A DNA stretch of 64,000 bases, from contig NZ_CP157484.1 of the NCBI RefSeq assembly GCF_045348435.1, positions 3,162,001 through 3,226,000 of the forward strand, written 5' to 3'. Below the pieces are notes generated by a model, which did no database searches, was not told where the DNA came from, and saw nothing but the letters and a program-made list of their open reading frames with translations. This document shows positions 1-7,917 of the stretch, piece after piece. A program made the translations under genes and the position numbers. The DNA is from Alsobacter sp045348435 (GTDB lineage Bacteria; Pseudomonadota; Alphaproteobacteria; Rhizobiales; Beijerinckiaceae). The number at the start of each line of letters is the position of its first letter. The stretch's first letter is position 1.

Positions 1-1
1 C

Positions 2-1159
2 GAGGCGTTGATCCGACTTGCCGACCGACCGGGAGTGACGCTGCGCCTGCTGCTGGATTGGTGCCAGGGCGGGCCTGGTTCTGGCCGGCAGGCCAAGCGC
101 CTGCGCGATCATCCGTCCGTCCAGCTCCGGTACCAGCTCGATTGGCCCTACCAGTGGCGAGACGGCGGCCTACGCTGGCATTATCCGTCGAGCCTTGGCC
201 TGTGCCATCACAAGAGCCTCTGCCTCATGGTCGACGGCAGGGCCGTCGCCCTCGCGACCGGCAGTTACAACTGGACCGCTCGCGCGGCGGCTGGATACGA
301 GAACCTGTTGGTCTTGCGGCCGGCGGACGCCGATCTCGCGGTGGTGATCTGGCGCCATCTGGAAGAATTCCGCGCCGCCTGGAACGAGCCGGGCCGCAGC
401 GTGGACCCCGCTACGTCGTCCGAACTCTTCGCCAGAGGCAACGAACTCGGCGCCGACCATGAGCGGCTGCAAGCGGCGATTCTCGCCGGTCAGGAACAGG
501 GACGCCCACCGGACGAGCCGCTGCCGGAAATCCGGCCGGACCCGCCGCCGATCGCCACGGGCGACATCGAAGTCGCCTTCTCGGGTGGACCGCCTTCCGA
601 GAGCTTCCCGCGCAGGGGCTTCGCCGCCGCCAATCGGGGCAGAGCATTCGCGTTGGCCAAGCCATCCGGGCGGATCAAGACAGCGCCCCTCACCCTCGAG
701 GCGCTGGCGCTCGAGGGGTTCAATCGTGCGAAGCCCGGGTCCACTCTCCGGATCGCGATGTTCGCCATGTCCCGACGCGCGCCGGAATATTCCGCGCTGT
801 TGGAAGCGGCGGGCCGCGGCGTCGGCATCCGGCTGATCCTGGACCGACGCTCGTCGAAAGGACTGGCCGGCGATGTGCTGGACCTGACACGGCGCAAGGC
901 TCTGCCCATCGACATGCGCATCGCCAACCGTTTCATGCATCAGAAGTACATGATCCTCGATGCGGAAAAATTGGTGGTGACCGGCACGGCGAACTTCACG
1001 CCCGACTCGAGCCGGCGCCATGCGGAGTCCCGTCTGCTGTTGCGGAACTCTCCCTCTGTTGCCCAGGCCTTCGCGCTGGACTTCGAGAGAATTTGGGCGC
1101 GTCTGGCTCCGGTGGAAAACCGAGACGTGGAAAGCCAAGATGGCGGCCCAAAAAGCTGA
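2..1159 (+). CDS. Phospholipase D-like (PLDc) domain protein, 5' partial
   Basis: The reading frame is open to the left edge, so the true start probably lies outside the window; about 385 residues are visible. Two PLD half-sites are present. Counting from the TTG codon at 8, the first is H67-x-K69 with D76 and GSYN at 85-88; the second is H311-x-K313-x4-D318 followed by GTANFT. In this superfamily the two HxK motifs form one active site for phosphodiester cleavage or transfer (nucleases, cardiolipin synthases, phospholipases). No membrane segment or signal peptide is visible in the part seen, which fits a cytosolic nuclease-like enzyme better than a cardiolipin synthase, but the N-terminus is missing. 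The first motif has six residues between K and D instead of four. Base composition looks somewhat less GC-rich than the following genes. The substrate is unknown. Confidence 0.8.
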   Translation, partial: EALIRLADRPGVTLRLLLDWCQGGPGSGRQAKRLRDHPSVQLRYQLDWPYQWRDGGLRWHYPSSLGLCHHKSLCLMVDGRAVALATGSYNWTARAAAGYENLLVLRPADADLAVVIWRHLEEFRAAWNEPGRSVDPATSSELFARGNELGADHERLQAAILAGQEQGRPPDEPLPEIRPDPPPIATGDIEVAFSGGPPSESFPRRGFAAANRGRAFALAKPSGRIKTAPLTLEALALEGFNRAKPGSTLRIAMFAMSRRAPEYSALLEAAGRGVGIRLILDRRSSKGLAGDVLDLTRRKALPIDMRIANRFMHQKYMILDAEKLVVTGTANFTPDSSRRHAESRLLLRNSPSVAQAFALDFERIWARLAPVENRDVESQDGGPKS

Positions 1160-1310
1160 GAGGCGGGGCCCCGGGGGCGCCGCCTCTCTGAACAACGGAC
1201 GACTGACAAGAGCCATCACCACAAAAAAAGATAGCGCGAGAGAAGACATTGATCAAGCCCAAGAATGCAGCTGCGGCCGGCGTGTTCGAAGGTGGGGTCT
1301 CACGGCGTTC

Positions 1311-1338
1311 TTGACATCCGGGCCGCGATGCGTAGGTT
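1311..1338 (+). promoter_or_regulatory. Probable sigma-70-type promoter of rpmG
   Basis: A perfect TTGACA (1311-1316) is followed after 16 bases by TAGGTT (1333-1338). It lies in the 315-base gap between the PLD gene and rpmG and points towards rpmG. Transcription would start near 1345 and give a leader of about 130 bases. Apart from this promoter, the hairpin after it and an A-rich tract near 1224, nothing else is seen in the gap. Confidence 0.5.
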
Positions 1339-1351
1339 GCGCAGCACACGA

Positions 1352-1372
1352 GGCCGGTCCTAAAGACCGGCC
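1352..1372 (+). other. Hairpin in the rpmG leader
   Basis: This is a perfect 8-bp stem (GGCCGGTC / GACCGGCC) with a five-base loop, followed by a pyrimidine-rich CGCTTCTTTC. It begins only a few bases after the predicted transcription start of rpmG. It could protect the 5' end, attenuate transcription or be part of a small transcript; the sequence does not decide which. Confidence 0.4.
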
Positions 1373-1474
1373 CGCTTCTTTCATGGACACGGGTTGATGA
1401 GGGTCGAGCCCGCTGGGCTCAAACCGCCTCGACCGCACGCCGCGCCGGCGGCATCACGATAAGGGACGACCGCC

Positions 1475-1642
1475 ATGGCCAAGGCGACCACCATCAAGAT
1501 CAAGCTCGTGTCGACCGCCGACACCGGCTTCTTCTACGTCACCAAGAAGAACTCTCGGACGATGACGGACAAGCTGTCCAAGAAGAAGTACGACCCGGTC
1601 GCCAAGAAGCATGTCGAGTTCAAGGAAGCCAAGATCAAGTGA
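1475..1642 (+). CDS. rpmG: 50S ribosomal protein L33
   Basis: This 55-residue basic protein begins MAKATTIKIKL and matches bacterial L33 in length and pattern (FYVTKKN, lysine-rich C-terminus). It is a component of the large ribosomal subunit near the E site. It has no cysteines, so it is the zinc-independent (C-) form of L33. It is a single-gene unit with its own upstream promoter and a strong terminator directly downstream. An rpmG close to divK and pleD is a familiar arrangement in Hyphomicrobiales. Confidence 0.97.
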   Translation: MAKATTIKIKLVSTADTGFFYVTKKNSRTMTDKLSKKKYDPVAKKHVEFKEAKIK

Positions 1643-1682
1643 TCCTGGCCGTCCGGGCCGCGCCCGGGCCGGAACTGCTTCA

Positions 1683-1708
1683 AAGCCGTCCCTCGGGGCG
1701 GCTTTTTT
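1683..1708 (+). terminator. Rho-independent terminator of rpmG
   Basis: A GC-rich stem (AAGCCGTCCC pairing with GGGGCGGCTT, one G-T pair) is followed by a run of T residues (1703-1708). It starts 40 bases after the rpmG stop codon. Confidence 0.85.
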
Positions 1709-1747
1709 GCTGGGACGCGACGGCGCAGAGCCGGCTGAGTGGAATCG

Positions 1748-1776
1748 AAAAGGCCCGCGTCCAGCGCGGGCCTTTT
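1748..1776. terminator. Bidirectional terminator between rpmG and pleD
   Basis: This is a perfect 12-bp inverted repeat (AAAAGGCCCGCG / CGCGGGCCTTTT) with a five-base loop. A and T tails on the two sides allow it to work in both directions, as expected between converging rpmG and pleD. The rest of the 414-base gap (1643-2056) holds the rpmG terminator and otherwise no gene that I can support. Confidence 0.75.
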
Positions 1777-2056
1777 CGTGTCGCCGATGAGGCGGGTGAA
1801 GGTGGCCGGCTGGAATTGGACCGCGAGGAGGCCACTCCGTCCAATTCCAAGCCGGCCGAACCCCGCGGAACCCAGGAGATGCGGCGGACCTGAGCACTCC
1901 GAGGGGTAGTCGTGGCGAGGAGGAGACCGATCGGTCGAGCCGTCCTCGCTGCATGAGAAGAATTTAACGTATGGAACGCCGAAGTCCACTCTCACCCGAT
2001 GATGGGGTCCGTTTACTCGTCGTTAAGGTAAAGGATCGCGCCCCGACGCCTCCGCG

Positions 2057-3433
2057 TCAAGCCGCACGGCCCAGAATGACCCTGTTCCGGCCCTCGGCCT
2101 TGGCCTGGTAGAGCGCCTGGTCGGCGCGCTTGAGCAAAGTCTCGGGCGTTTCATCGAGCCGTGTGACGGCCGCGACCCCGATCGAGACCGTGACCGGGAT
2201 CAGGTCCGCGCCCTTGTGGATCGAGAAGGGGTCCTGCTCGATGCGGCTGCGGATGCGCTCGGCGGCGAGCTGGGCCGTCTCGATGGGCGTGTCGGGCATG
2301 ACCACGACGAGCTCCTCGCCGCCAAATCGGGCCACCAGGTCCGGACCGCGCAGGCTCTTTCGGACGCGCAGCGCGAACTCCTTCAGCACCTCGTCGCCGG
2401 CGTCGTGGCCGTGGGTGTCGTTGACGGCCTTGAACTTGTCGACGTCGAGGACGAGCGCCGAGAGCGGGCGGCCGCGGTTGAGCGCGTCCTCCACCAGCGC
2501 GCCGAAATGGCTGTCGAGATAGCGTCGATTGTGCAGCCCGGTGAGCGCATCCACGATGGCGAGCTCGATGGTGGCGTGCACCGTCTCGCGCAGCCGGTCG
2601 GCGTAGCGCTTGCGGCGGACCTGGGTGCGCACGCGGGCCAGAAGCTCGTTCCGGTCGATGGGCCGGACCAGGTAGTCGTTCACGCCAAGGTCGAGGCCGC
2701 GCAGGATCCGGGCGTTGTCCTCCGCCTCGGCCAGCATCAGGACGCCGATATGCCGGGTCGATTCGACCGAGCGCAATTGGCTGCACAGGCGCAGCCCGTC
2801 ATAAGAGGCGAGGTCCAGCGACACGATCACGAGGTCGGGCGTGTCGTCGGAGGCAGCGAACAGCGCCTGCTGCGGGTCCGTCGCCAGCGTGACGACATGG
2901 TGCTGGGACAGCGTCGACATCAGCCGCTCGGACGATCCCGGGCGGTCGTCGACCAGCAGGATGCGCCCGCCCGCGCCGGTGTCGGCCACGGCTTGCACCA
3001 GCGGATCGCCCATGCCGGCGTCGCGCGAGGTGGCGGCGCGGCTGCGCAGCTCGTCGGTCACGGATTTCAGCCGCACGAGGCTGCGCACGCGCGCGATGAG
3101 GGAGATCTCGTTGACCGGCTTGGTCAGGAAGTCGTCGGCGCCGGCCTCCAGCCCCTTCACCCGGTCGCTCGGCTGGTCGAGCGCCGTGACCATCACGACG
3201 GGAATATGCGCCGTCATGGGGTTGGACTTGATGCGCCGGGTGACCTCGAAGCCGTCCATGCCCGGCATCATCACGTCCGTGAGGACGATGTCGCACAGGC
3301 CCTGGTCGCAGATCGCGATGGCGTCAGGCCCGTTCGTGGCGGTCAGGACGTCGAAATACTCGGCCGTGAGCCGAGCTTCCAGGAGCTTGACGTTGGGCAG
3401 CAGATCGTCGACGACCAGGACGCGAGCGGTCAT
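2057..3433 (-). CDS. pleD: Diguanylate cyclase response regulator PleD
   Basis: The 458-residue protein has the PleD layout REC-REC-GGDEF. The first receiver (about 1-120) carries the phospho-acceptor aspartate in the TDVMMPGMDG context. The second (about 155-275) is degenerate, with SLDLASYDG at the corresponding place, as in known PleD proteins where it serves dimerisation. The GGDEF domain (about 290-458) has an intact GGEEL active site, preceded by RGPD, an RxxD inhibitory site for c-di-GMP feedback. The enzyme makes c-di-GMP from two GTP and controls pole development and the motile-sessile switch in alphaproteobacteria. It lies 15 bases downstream of divK in an evident divK-pleD operon, the order known from Caulobacter and rhizobia. 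Confidence 0.96.
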   Translation of the reverse strand: MTARVLVVDDLLPNVKLLEARLTAEYFDVLTATNGPDAIAICDQGLCDIVLTDVMMPGMDGFEVTRRIKSNPMTAHIPVVMVTALDQPSDRVKGLEAGADDFLTKPVNEISLIARVRSLVRLKSVTDELRSRAATSRDAGMGDPLVQAVADTGAGGRILLVDDRPGSSERLMSTLSQHHVVTLATDPQQALFAASDDTPDLVIVSLDLASYDGLRLCSQLRSVESTRHIGVLMLAEAEDNARILRGLDLGVNDYLVRPIDRNELLARVRTQVRRKRYADRLRETVHATIELAIVDALTGLHNRRYLDSHFGALVEDALNRGRPLSALVLDVDKFKAVNDTHGHDAGDEVLKEFALRVRKSLRGPDLVARFGGEELVVVMPDTPIETAQLAAERIRSRIEQDPFSIHKGADLIPVTVSIGVAAVTRLDETPETLLKRADQALYQAKAEGRNRVILGRAA

Positions 3434-3448
3434 GTAACGGCAGCCCCC

Positions 3449-3820
3449 TCAGGCGTCGCCAAGATAGATGCGAACCGTTTCGATGAACTTGCCGACCGAG
3501 ATCGGTTTTGAGAGATAGGCCTCGCAACCCTTGCGGCGGATCCGCTCCTCGTCGCCCTTCATGGCGAAGGCCGTGATGGCGATGATCGGGATCGAGCGCA
3601 GCTCCTCGTCGCTCTTCATCCACTGCGTGACGTCCTCGCCCGAGACCTCGGGCAGCTGGATGTCCATCAGGATGAGATCGGGCGCATGCTTGCGCGCAAG
3701 TTCGATCGCCTCGACGCCGCTCGCGGTTTTCAGGGTCTGGTAGCCGTGGGCTTCGAGAAGGTCGTTGAAGAGCTTCATATTGAGCTCGTTGTCCTCAACG
3801 ATCAGAACAGTTTTTGCCAT
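3449..3820 (-). CDS. divK: Cell-cycle response regulator DivK
   Basis: This 123-residue single-domain receiver starts MAKTVLIVEDNELNMKLF, with the phospho-acceptor in LILMDIQLPEVSG and the conserved TAFAMKGDEER and YLSKPI motifs. These match DivK, which is phosphorylated by PleC/DivJ-type kinases and acts through DivL-CckA on CtrA. The ATG at 3820 is chosen because GAGGA lies seven bases upstream; the ATG two codons earlier would put that site almost against the start. A longer open frame to 3847 exists but is not needed. The gene is cotranscribed with pleD. Confidence 0.96.
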   Translation of the reverse strand: MAKTVLIVEDNELNMKLFNDLLEAHGYQTLKTASGVEAIELARKHAPDLILMDIQLPEVSGEDVTQWMKSDEELRSIPIIAITAFAMKGDEERIRRKGCEAYLSKPISVGKFIETVRIYLGDA

Positions 3821-3903
3821 TGGCATATCCTCGCACGCCGTCCACAATCATAGGGTTCGGCGTCGACCTCGTCCCGGACCGTCTCTCACGATATAGCTGA
3901 TAC

Positions 3904-4239
3904 ATGTTGATGAAACACAAACCCGGGCCCTCCAGGGCGGACAGGCCGGGCCGGATGACCCGCGAACTCGCCGAAGCGCTCGCCATCGAGGCGCTCGGAT
4001 ACCTGGCGGCGGAGCCCGAAAGGCTGGAGCGCTTCATGGCCCTGACGGGCCTGACGCCGGACACGCTGCGCGGCGCAGCCGGCGAGCCGGGGTTCTTCGT
4101 GGCCGTGCTGGACCACCTCGCCGGCGACGAATCGCAGCTGCTCGCCTTCGCGGCCAACGCCGGCCGGCCGCCCGAGCACGTGCTGGCGGCGCGCGACATG
4201 CTGGCCGGGCCCGACGCCATGGGGCTTCGCGAGGGCTGA
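3904..4239 (+). CDS. DUF3572 family protein
   Basis: A 111-residue soluble protein of the DUF3572 family: an AIEALGYLAAEPERLERF helix, then GLTPDTLR and a C-terminal helical half. The family is found mainly in Hyphomicrobiales, typically beside divK or dinB as here, and has no established function. It is divergent from divK, with an 83-base gap, and ends four bases before dinB, so it is probably cotranscribed with it. Alternative starts at 3910 or 3955 are possible because no clear ribosome-binding site precedes 3904. Confidence 0.85.
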   Translation: MLMKHKPGPSRADRPGRMTRELAEALAIEALGYLAAEPERLERFMALTGLTPDTLRGAAGEPGFFVAVLDHLAGDESQLLAFAANAGRPPEHVLAARDMLAGPDAMGLREG

Positions 4240-4243
4240 CGCC

Positions 4244-5602
4244 ATGGGGGGCGCGTCCGGGAACGACCCGAAGGGCCTGGCCGGGAGCGACGCCGCCGCC
4301 GCGCCGGCGCGCCTGTGCCGGGACTGCCTGTCGGCCTCCCCGGCCCGCCCCGGACGCGTCGGACGCTGCGCGGCCTGCGGCTCCCCTCGCCTGCTCGCCC
4401 ATCCCGAGCTTCACCAGCTCTGCATCGCCCATATCGACTGCGACGCCTTCTTCGCCGCCATCGAGAAGCGCGACGACCCGTCGCTCGCCGACAAGCCGCT
4501 GATCATCGGCGGCGGCCGGCGCGGCGTGGTCTCCACGGCCTGCTACATCGCCCGCACCTATGGGGTGCGCTCGGCCATGCCGATGTTCCAGGCCCTGAAG
4601 GCCTGCCCGCACGCCGTGGTGGTGCGGCCCGACATTGAGAAATATTCCCGGGTCGGCCGGCAGATCCGCACCATGATGCTGGACCTGACCCCGGCGGTGG
4701 AGCCCATCTCCATCGACGAGGCCTTCCTGGACCTCTCCGGCACGCAGCGCCTGCACCGGGCGAGCCCGGCCGAGACGCTGGCGCGCTTCGCCCGGCGGAT
4801 CGAGCAGGAGCTGGGCCTCTCGGTCTCGGTCGGGCTCTCCTACAACAAGTTCCTGGCCAAGATCGCGTCCGACCTCGACAAGCCCCGCGGCTTCCAGGTG
4901 ATCGGCCGGGCCGAGGTGGCGGGTTTCCTCGCCGACAGGCCGATCGGCATCATCCCGGGCGTCGGTAAGGTCACCCAGGAGCGCCTCGCCCGCGACGGGC
5001 TGCGCCTCATCGGCGACATCCAGCGCCGCCCCGAGGCCGATCTCGCCCGCCGCTACGGCGAGGAGGGCCTGCGCCTGGCCCGGCTGGCCCGCGGCGAGGA
5101 CCGCCGGCTCGTGAAGCCCGAGCGGGACACCAAGAGCGTCTCCGCCGAGACCACCTTCGACCAGGACATCGCCGACCCCGAGCAGCTTGTCCCGGTGCTG
5201 CTGCGCCTCTCCGAGAAGGTGGCGCTGCGCCTGCGCAAGGCCGATTTCTCGGCCCGCGGGCTCACCCTGAAGCTGAAGACGGCGGATTTCCGCACCCGCA
5301 CGCGGGCGCGTTCCGGCTTCCCGCCGACGCAGCTCGCCTCCCGCATCTTCGAGGCCGGCCGCGAGATGCTGCTGAAGGAGTGCGACGGCACGCGCTTTCG
5401 CCTCATCGGCATCGGCGCGTCGGACCTCGGGCCCGGCGCGGAGGCCGACCGCGGCGACCTGATCGACGTCACCGCGCCGCGCGACGCCGGCGTGGAGCGC
5501 GCCATCGACAAATTGCGGGAGAAGTTCGGCGGCGAGGCCGTCATGCGCGGCCTCGTCTTCGGCGCCCGTCGCGAGCGGGAGCGCAAGTCCGGAGACGAGT
5601 GA
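4244..5602 (+). CDS. dinB: DNA polymerase IV with N-terminal zinc-ribbon-like extension
   Basis: A Y-family translesion polymerase of 452 residues. The palm begins near residue 62 with IAHIDCDAFFAAIEKRDDP, and the catalytic acidic pair is in SIDEAFLDL near residue 165. The helix-hairpin-helix part follows (IPGVGKVTQERL), then the little-finger domain. Residues 24-46 form a C-x2-C ... C-x2-C cluster (CRDC, CAAC), an extension seen in rhizobial DinB but not in the E. coli enzyme. The role is error-prone bypass of DNA lesions in the cytoplasm. The gene follows DUF3572 by four bases and converges on eipB. Confidence 0.95.
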   Translation: MGGASGNDPKGLAGSDAAAAPARLCRDCLSASPARPGRVGRCAACGSPRLLAHPELHQLCIAHIDCDAFFAAIEKRDDPSLADKPLIIGGGRRGVVSTACYIARTYGVRSAMPMFQALKACPHAVVVRPDIEKYSRVGRQIRTMMLDLTPAVEPISIDEAFLDLSGTQRLHRASPAETLARFARRIEQELGLSVSVGLSYNKFLAKIASDLDKPRGFQVIGRAEVAGFLADRPIGIIPGVGKVTQERLARDGLRLIGDIQRRPEADLARRYGEEGLRLARLARGEDRRLVKPERDTKSVSAETTFDQDIADPEQLVPVLLRLSEKVALRLRKADFSARGLTLKLKTADFRTRTRARSGFPPTQLASRIFEAGREMLLKECDGTRFRLIGIGASDLGPGAEADRGDLIDVTAPRDAGVERAIDKLREKFGGEAVMRGLVFGARRERERKSGDE

Positions 5603-5608
5603 CGGCCG

Positions 5609-6436
5609 CTACTGCGGGCAGTCCTGCGCCTTCATGACGTCGAGGCGCTTGAGGTCGCCCGACAGGCTGAAGTCGCCATAGTCGAGCCTGAGCTTGCGCG
5701 ACACGCCGTTCTCCAGAAGCTCGAAGGAGAGCGTGTAGACCGGCCGCTGGCTATCCTGCGTGCCTTCCTCGAAATAGCTGACCGACACCGGCCAACGCGC
5801 CAGCTTGTCCCATCCGGCGTCGCGCAGCGGCTGCTCCAGCTCGCCGTCGCGCTCATGCGGGACGGGCTTCCCGATGACCGAGAAGGTGTCGTAGACCTTC
5901 TTGCCGCCCTCGGAGCCGTCGAAGAGCTTCACCGAGGAGGTGCTGGCGCCGGCCCGCGCCGCCTCGATCAGCATGCGCATCTGCGCCGTCGGGAAGGCGA
6001 TGTCGCCCTTCAGCGTCGCGCGCCCGGGCTGGGGCTTCTTCAGCCGCACCGCGATGCCGTCCGCGATCTTCTCCGCCGTGCCGTCGGTGGCCTCCGTCGG
6101 CGCCTGGCCCATGCGCGATTCGGTGTTGAAGCGGAACGTCTTGCCGTCGCCCTCCTCGAAGGTGGTGGTGCGCATGTCGGAGAGCCGCGAGCCAATGTCG
6201 CCGCCGGTCAGCTCCGTCACCTGTCGGAAGGTCAGGGCGTAGCCTTCGCAGGCGGAGCCCGTGAACTCGAAGACGATGCGCCCGCGCGCCGACTCGACGC
6301 CTTTGGCCCCGCCGGTCTTGGCCAGCGACAGGTCGTAGCTGGCGCGGTGCGGCGCCATCGCGAGGGGGCCGGCCGCGGCCGGCGCCGCATGGGCCGTCGC
6401 CAGGCACAGGCCGACGAAGATGAAGCGCGCGCGCAT
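5609..6436 (-). CDS. eipB: EipB-like periplasmic cell-envelope integrity protein (DUF1849)
   Basis: A 275-residue secreted protein with a clear signal peptide (MRARFIFVGLCLATAHA, cleavage near AAPAAAG). The mature part starts APHRASYDLSL and matches DUF1849. EipB of Brucella is the characterised member: a periplasmic spiral beta-barrel needed for envelope integrity, with a conserved disulphide. Two candidate cysteines are present, in GSACEGYAL and in the C-terminal QDCPQ. The start at 6436 is supported by AAAGGAG about six bases upstream; an open frame continues to 6556 but has no site. It converges on dinB with a six-base gap. Confidence 0.85.
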   Translation of the reverse strand: MRARFIFVGLCLATAHAAPAAAGPLAMAPHRASYDLSLAKTGGAKGVESARGRIVFEFTGSACEGYALTFRQVTELTGGDIGSRLSDMRTTTFEEGDGKTFRFNTESRMGQAPTEATDGTAEKIADGIAVRLKKPQPGRATLKGDIAFPTAQMRMLIEAARAGASTSSVKLFDGSEGGKKVYDTFSVIGKPVPHERDGELEQPLRDAGWDKLARWPVSVSYFEEGTQDSQRPVYTLSFELLENGVSRKLRLDYGDFSLSGDLKRLDVMKAQDCPQ

Positions 6437-6615
6437 TCGAAACTCCTTTGGTCCGCGACGGTGCGCGGCGTCCATGGAACGATAGCCGTCGCCATGGGCG
6501 CCAGCAATGCGGCGCTGGCGGGGCATGCTTGCCGAGGGCCGGGCGATGCGCCACAACGGCTGCGGCGGCCGTTCGCCGCGCCTGTCGCCAACGCCGCCGA
6601 ACGAGCGAGGATCCC

Positions 6616-7083
6616 ATGAGCATCGAAGCCAAGCTGAAAGAACTCGGCGTCACCCTGCCCACGCCGGGCGCGCCCATCGCCAACTACGTGCCCTGCGTGC
6701 GCACCGGCTCGCTCCTGGTGGTGTCGGGCCAGCTCTGCCTCGGCGCGGACGGCAAGCTCGCGGACGCCCACAAGGGCAAGCTCGGCGGCGAAGTTGCGGC
6801 CGAGGCCGCCATCGAGGCGGCGCGCCTGTGCGCCATCAACATTCTCGCCCAGGCCAAGGTCGCGCTCGGCTCGCTCGACGCCATCCAGCGCTGCGTGCGT
6901 CTCGGCGGCTTCATCAACTGCGTCCCCACCTACGGGGCCATCGCGCCGGTGATGAACGGCGCATCCGATTTCATGGTCGCCGCGCTGGGCGACAAGGGCC
7001 GCCACGCCCGCAGCACCATCGGGGTGGCCGAACTGCCGCTCGACGCCGTGGTGGAGGTCGAAGCCATGTTCGAGGTGGCGTGA
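6616..7083 (+). CDS. RidA family protein (YjgF/YER057c/UK114)
   Basis: A 155-residue protein of the RidA fold, YjgF-like subgroup, with the typical LLVVSGQLCLG, KLGGEV and AIAPVMNGASDFMV blocks. Members act as imine/enamine deaminases or related small-molecule binders. The canonical RidA arginine is not evident in this subgroup, so deaminase activity is uncertain. The ATG at 6616 follows GAGGATCCC and lies within a longer open frame. The stop codon directly abuts the next gene at 7084, so the two are translationally coupled. Confidence 0.85.
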   Translation: MSIEAKLKELGVTLPTPGAPIANYVPCVRTGSLLVVSGQLCLGADGKLADAHKGKLGGEVAAEAAIEAARLCAINILAQAKVALGSLDAIQRCVRLGGFINCVPTYGAIAPVMNGASDFMVAALGDKGRHARSTIGVAELPLDAVVEVEAMFEVA

Positions 7084-7833
7084 ATGTCGGCCCCTGCCTG
7101 GCTCATCGCCCGCCCCATCGCGCATCGCGGCCTGCATGACCGCGCCCGCGGGGTCGTCGAGAACACCGCCTCCGCCGCCCGCGCCGCCATCGAGAAAGGC
7201 TTCGCCATCGAGTGCGACGTCCAGCTCACCCGCGACCTCGATGCGGTCGTCTTCCACGACTACGCGCTGGAGCGCCTGACCGTGGACGGCGCCGGCCGCG
7301 TCGCGGACCGCACGGCGGCCGAGATGGCCGCGCTGTCGCTGAAGCATACGGCGGACCGGGTGCAGACCCTGGCGGAGTTCCTCGCCGTGCTGGGCGGCCG
7401 CACGCCGCTGGTGCTGGAGATCAAGAGCGCCTTCGAGGGCGACATGCGGCTCACCCGCCGGGTCGTCGACGTGCTGAAGGACTATGACGGCCCGGTCGCG
7501 ATCAAGAGCTTCGATCCCGACATCGTCGCCCTGCTTCGCGAGCTCGCCCCGGACCGCCCGCGCGGGATCGTGGCCGAGAACGACTACGAGCACGGCGAAT
7601 ACGCCAGGCTGTCCGCCGAGACCAAGCGGGCCATGTCCAACCTGCTCCACTACGAGCGCAGCCGGCCGGACTTCCTGTCCTGGCAGGTGAAGGACCTGCA
7701 GAGCGCCGCGCCCTATCTCTGCCGCAAGGCGGTGGGGCTGCCGGTGATGACCTGGACGGTCCGCACGCCCGAGCAGCTGGCGCAGGCCAGGGCCGGGGCC
7801 GACCAGATCGTCTTCGAGGGCTTCCTGCCCTGA
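7084..7833 (+). CDS. Glycerophosphodiester phosphodiesterase
   Basis: A 249-residue GDPD TIM-barrel enzyme without signal peptide. The catalytic pattern is visible: AHRG near residue 13 followed by E (VVENT), then IECDVQLTRD and VFHDY, supplying the metal-binding glutamate/aspartate and the second histidine. Its expected reaction is hydrolysis of glycerophosphodiesters to glycerol 3-phosphate and an alcohol in the cytoplasm (UgpQ-type). It starts one base after the RidA-like gene stop, so both belong to one operon. Confidence 0.9.
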   Translation: MSAPAWLIARPIAHRGLHDRARGVVENTASAARAAIEKGFAIECDVQLTRDLDAVVFHDYALERLTVDGAGRVADRTAAEMAALSLKHTADRVQTLAEFLAVLGGRTPLVLEIKSAFEGDMRLTRRVVDVLKDYDGPVAIKSFDPDIVALLRELAPDRPRGIVAENDYEHGEYARLSAETKRAMSNLLHYERSRPDFLSWQVKDLQSAAPYLCRKAVGLPVMTWTVRTPEQLAQARAGADQIVFEGFLP

Positions 7834-7917
7834 CGCGCGTCCGCGACGACGCGCCCGGCTTGCCCTCGGGCCTGCAAAGCCTAGCTTGGGGGAAGCTGCC
7901 CGGTTCGAACTGGCGAC

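Noticed and set aside
2012..2026. TTTA-N7-TTAA near the 3' end of pleD
   Set aside because: It resembles a CtrA box with one mismatch but lies between converging genes and has no gene start to control.
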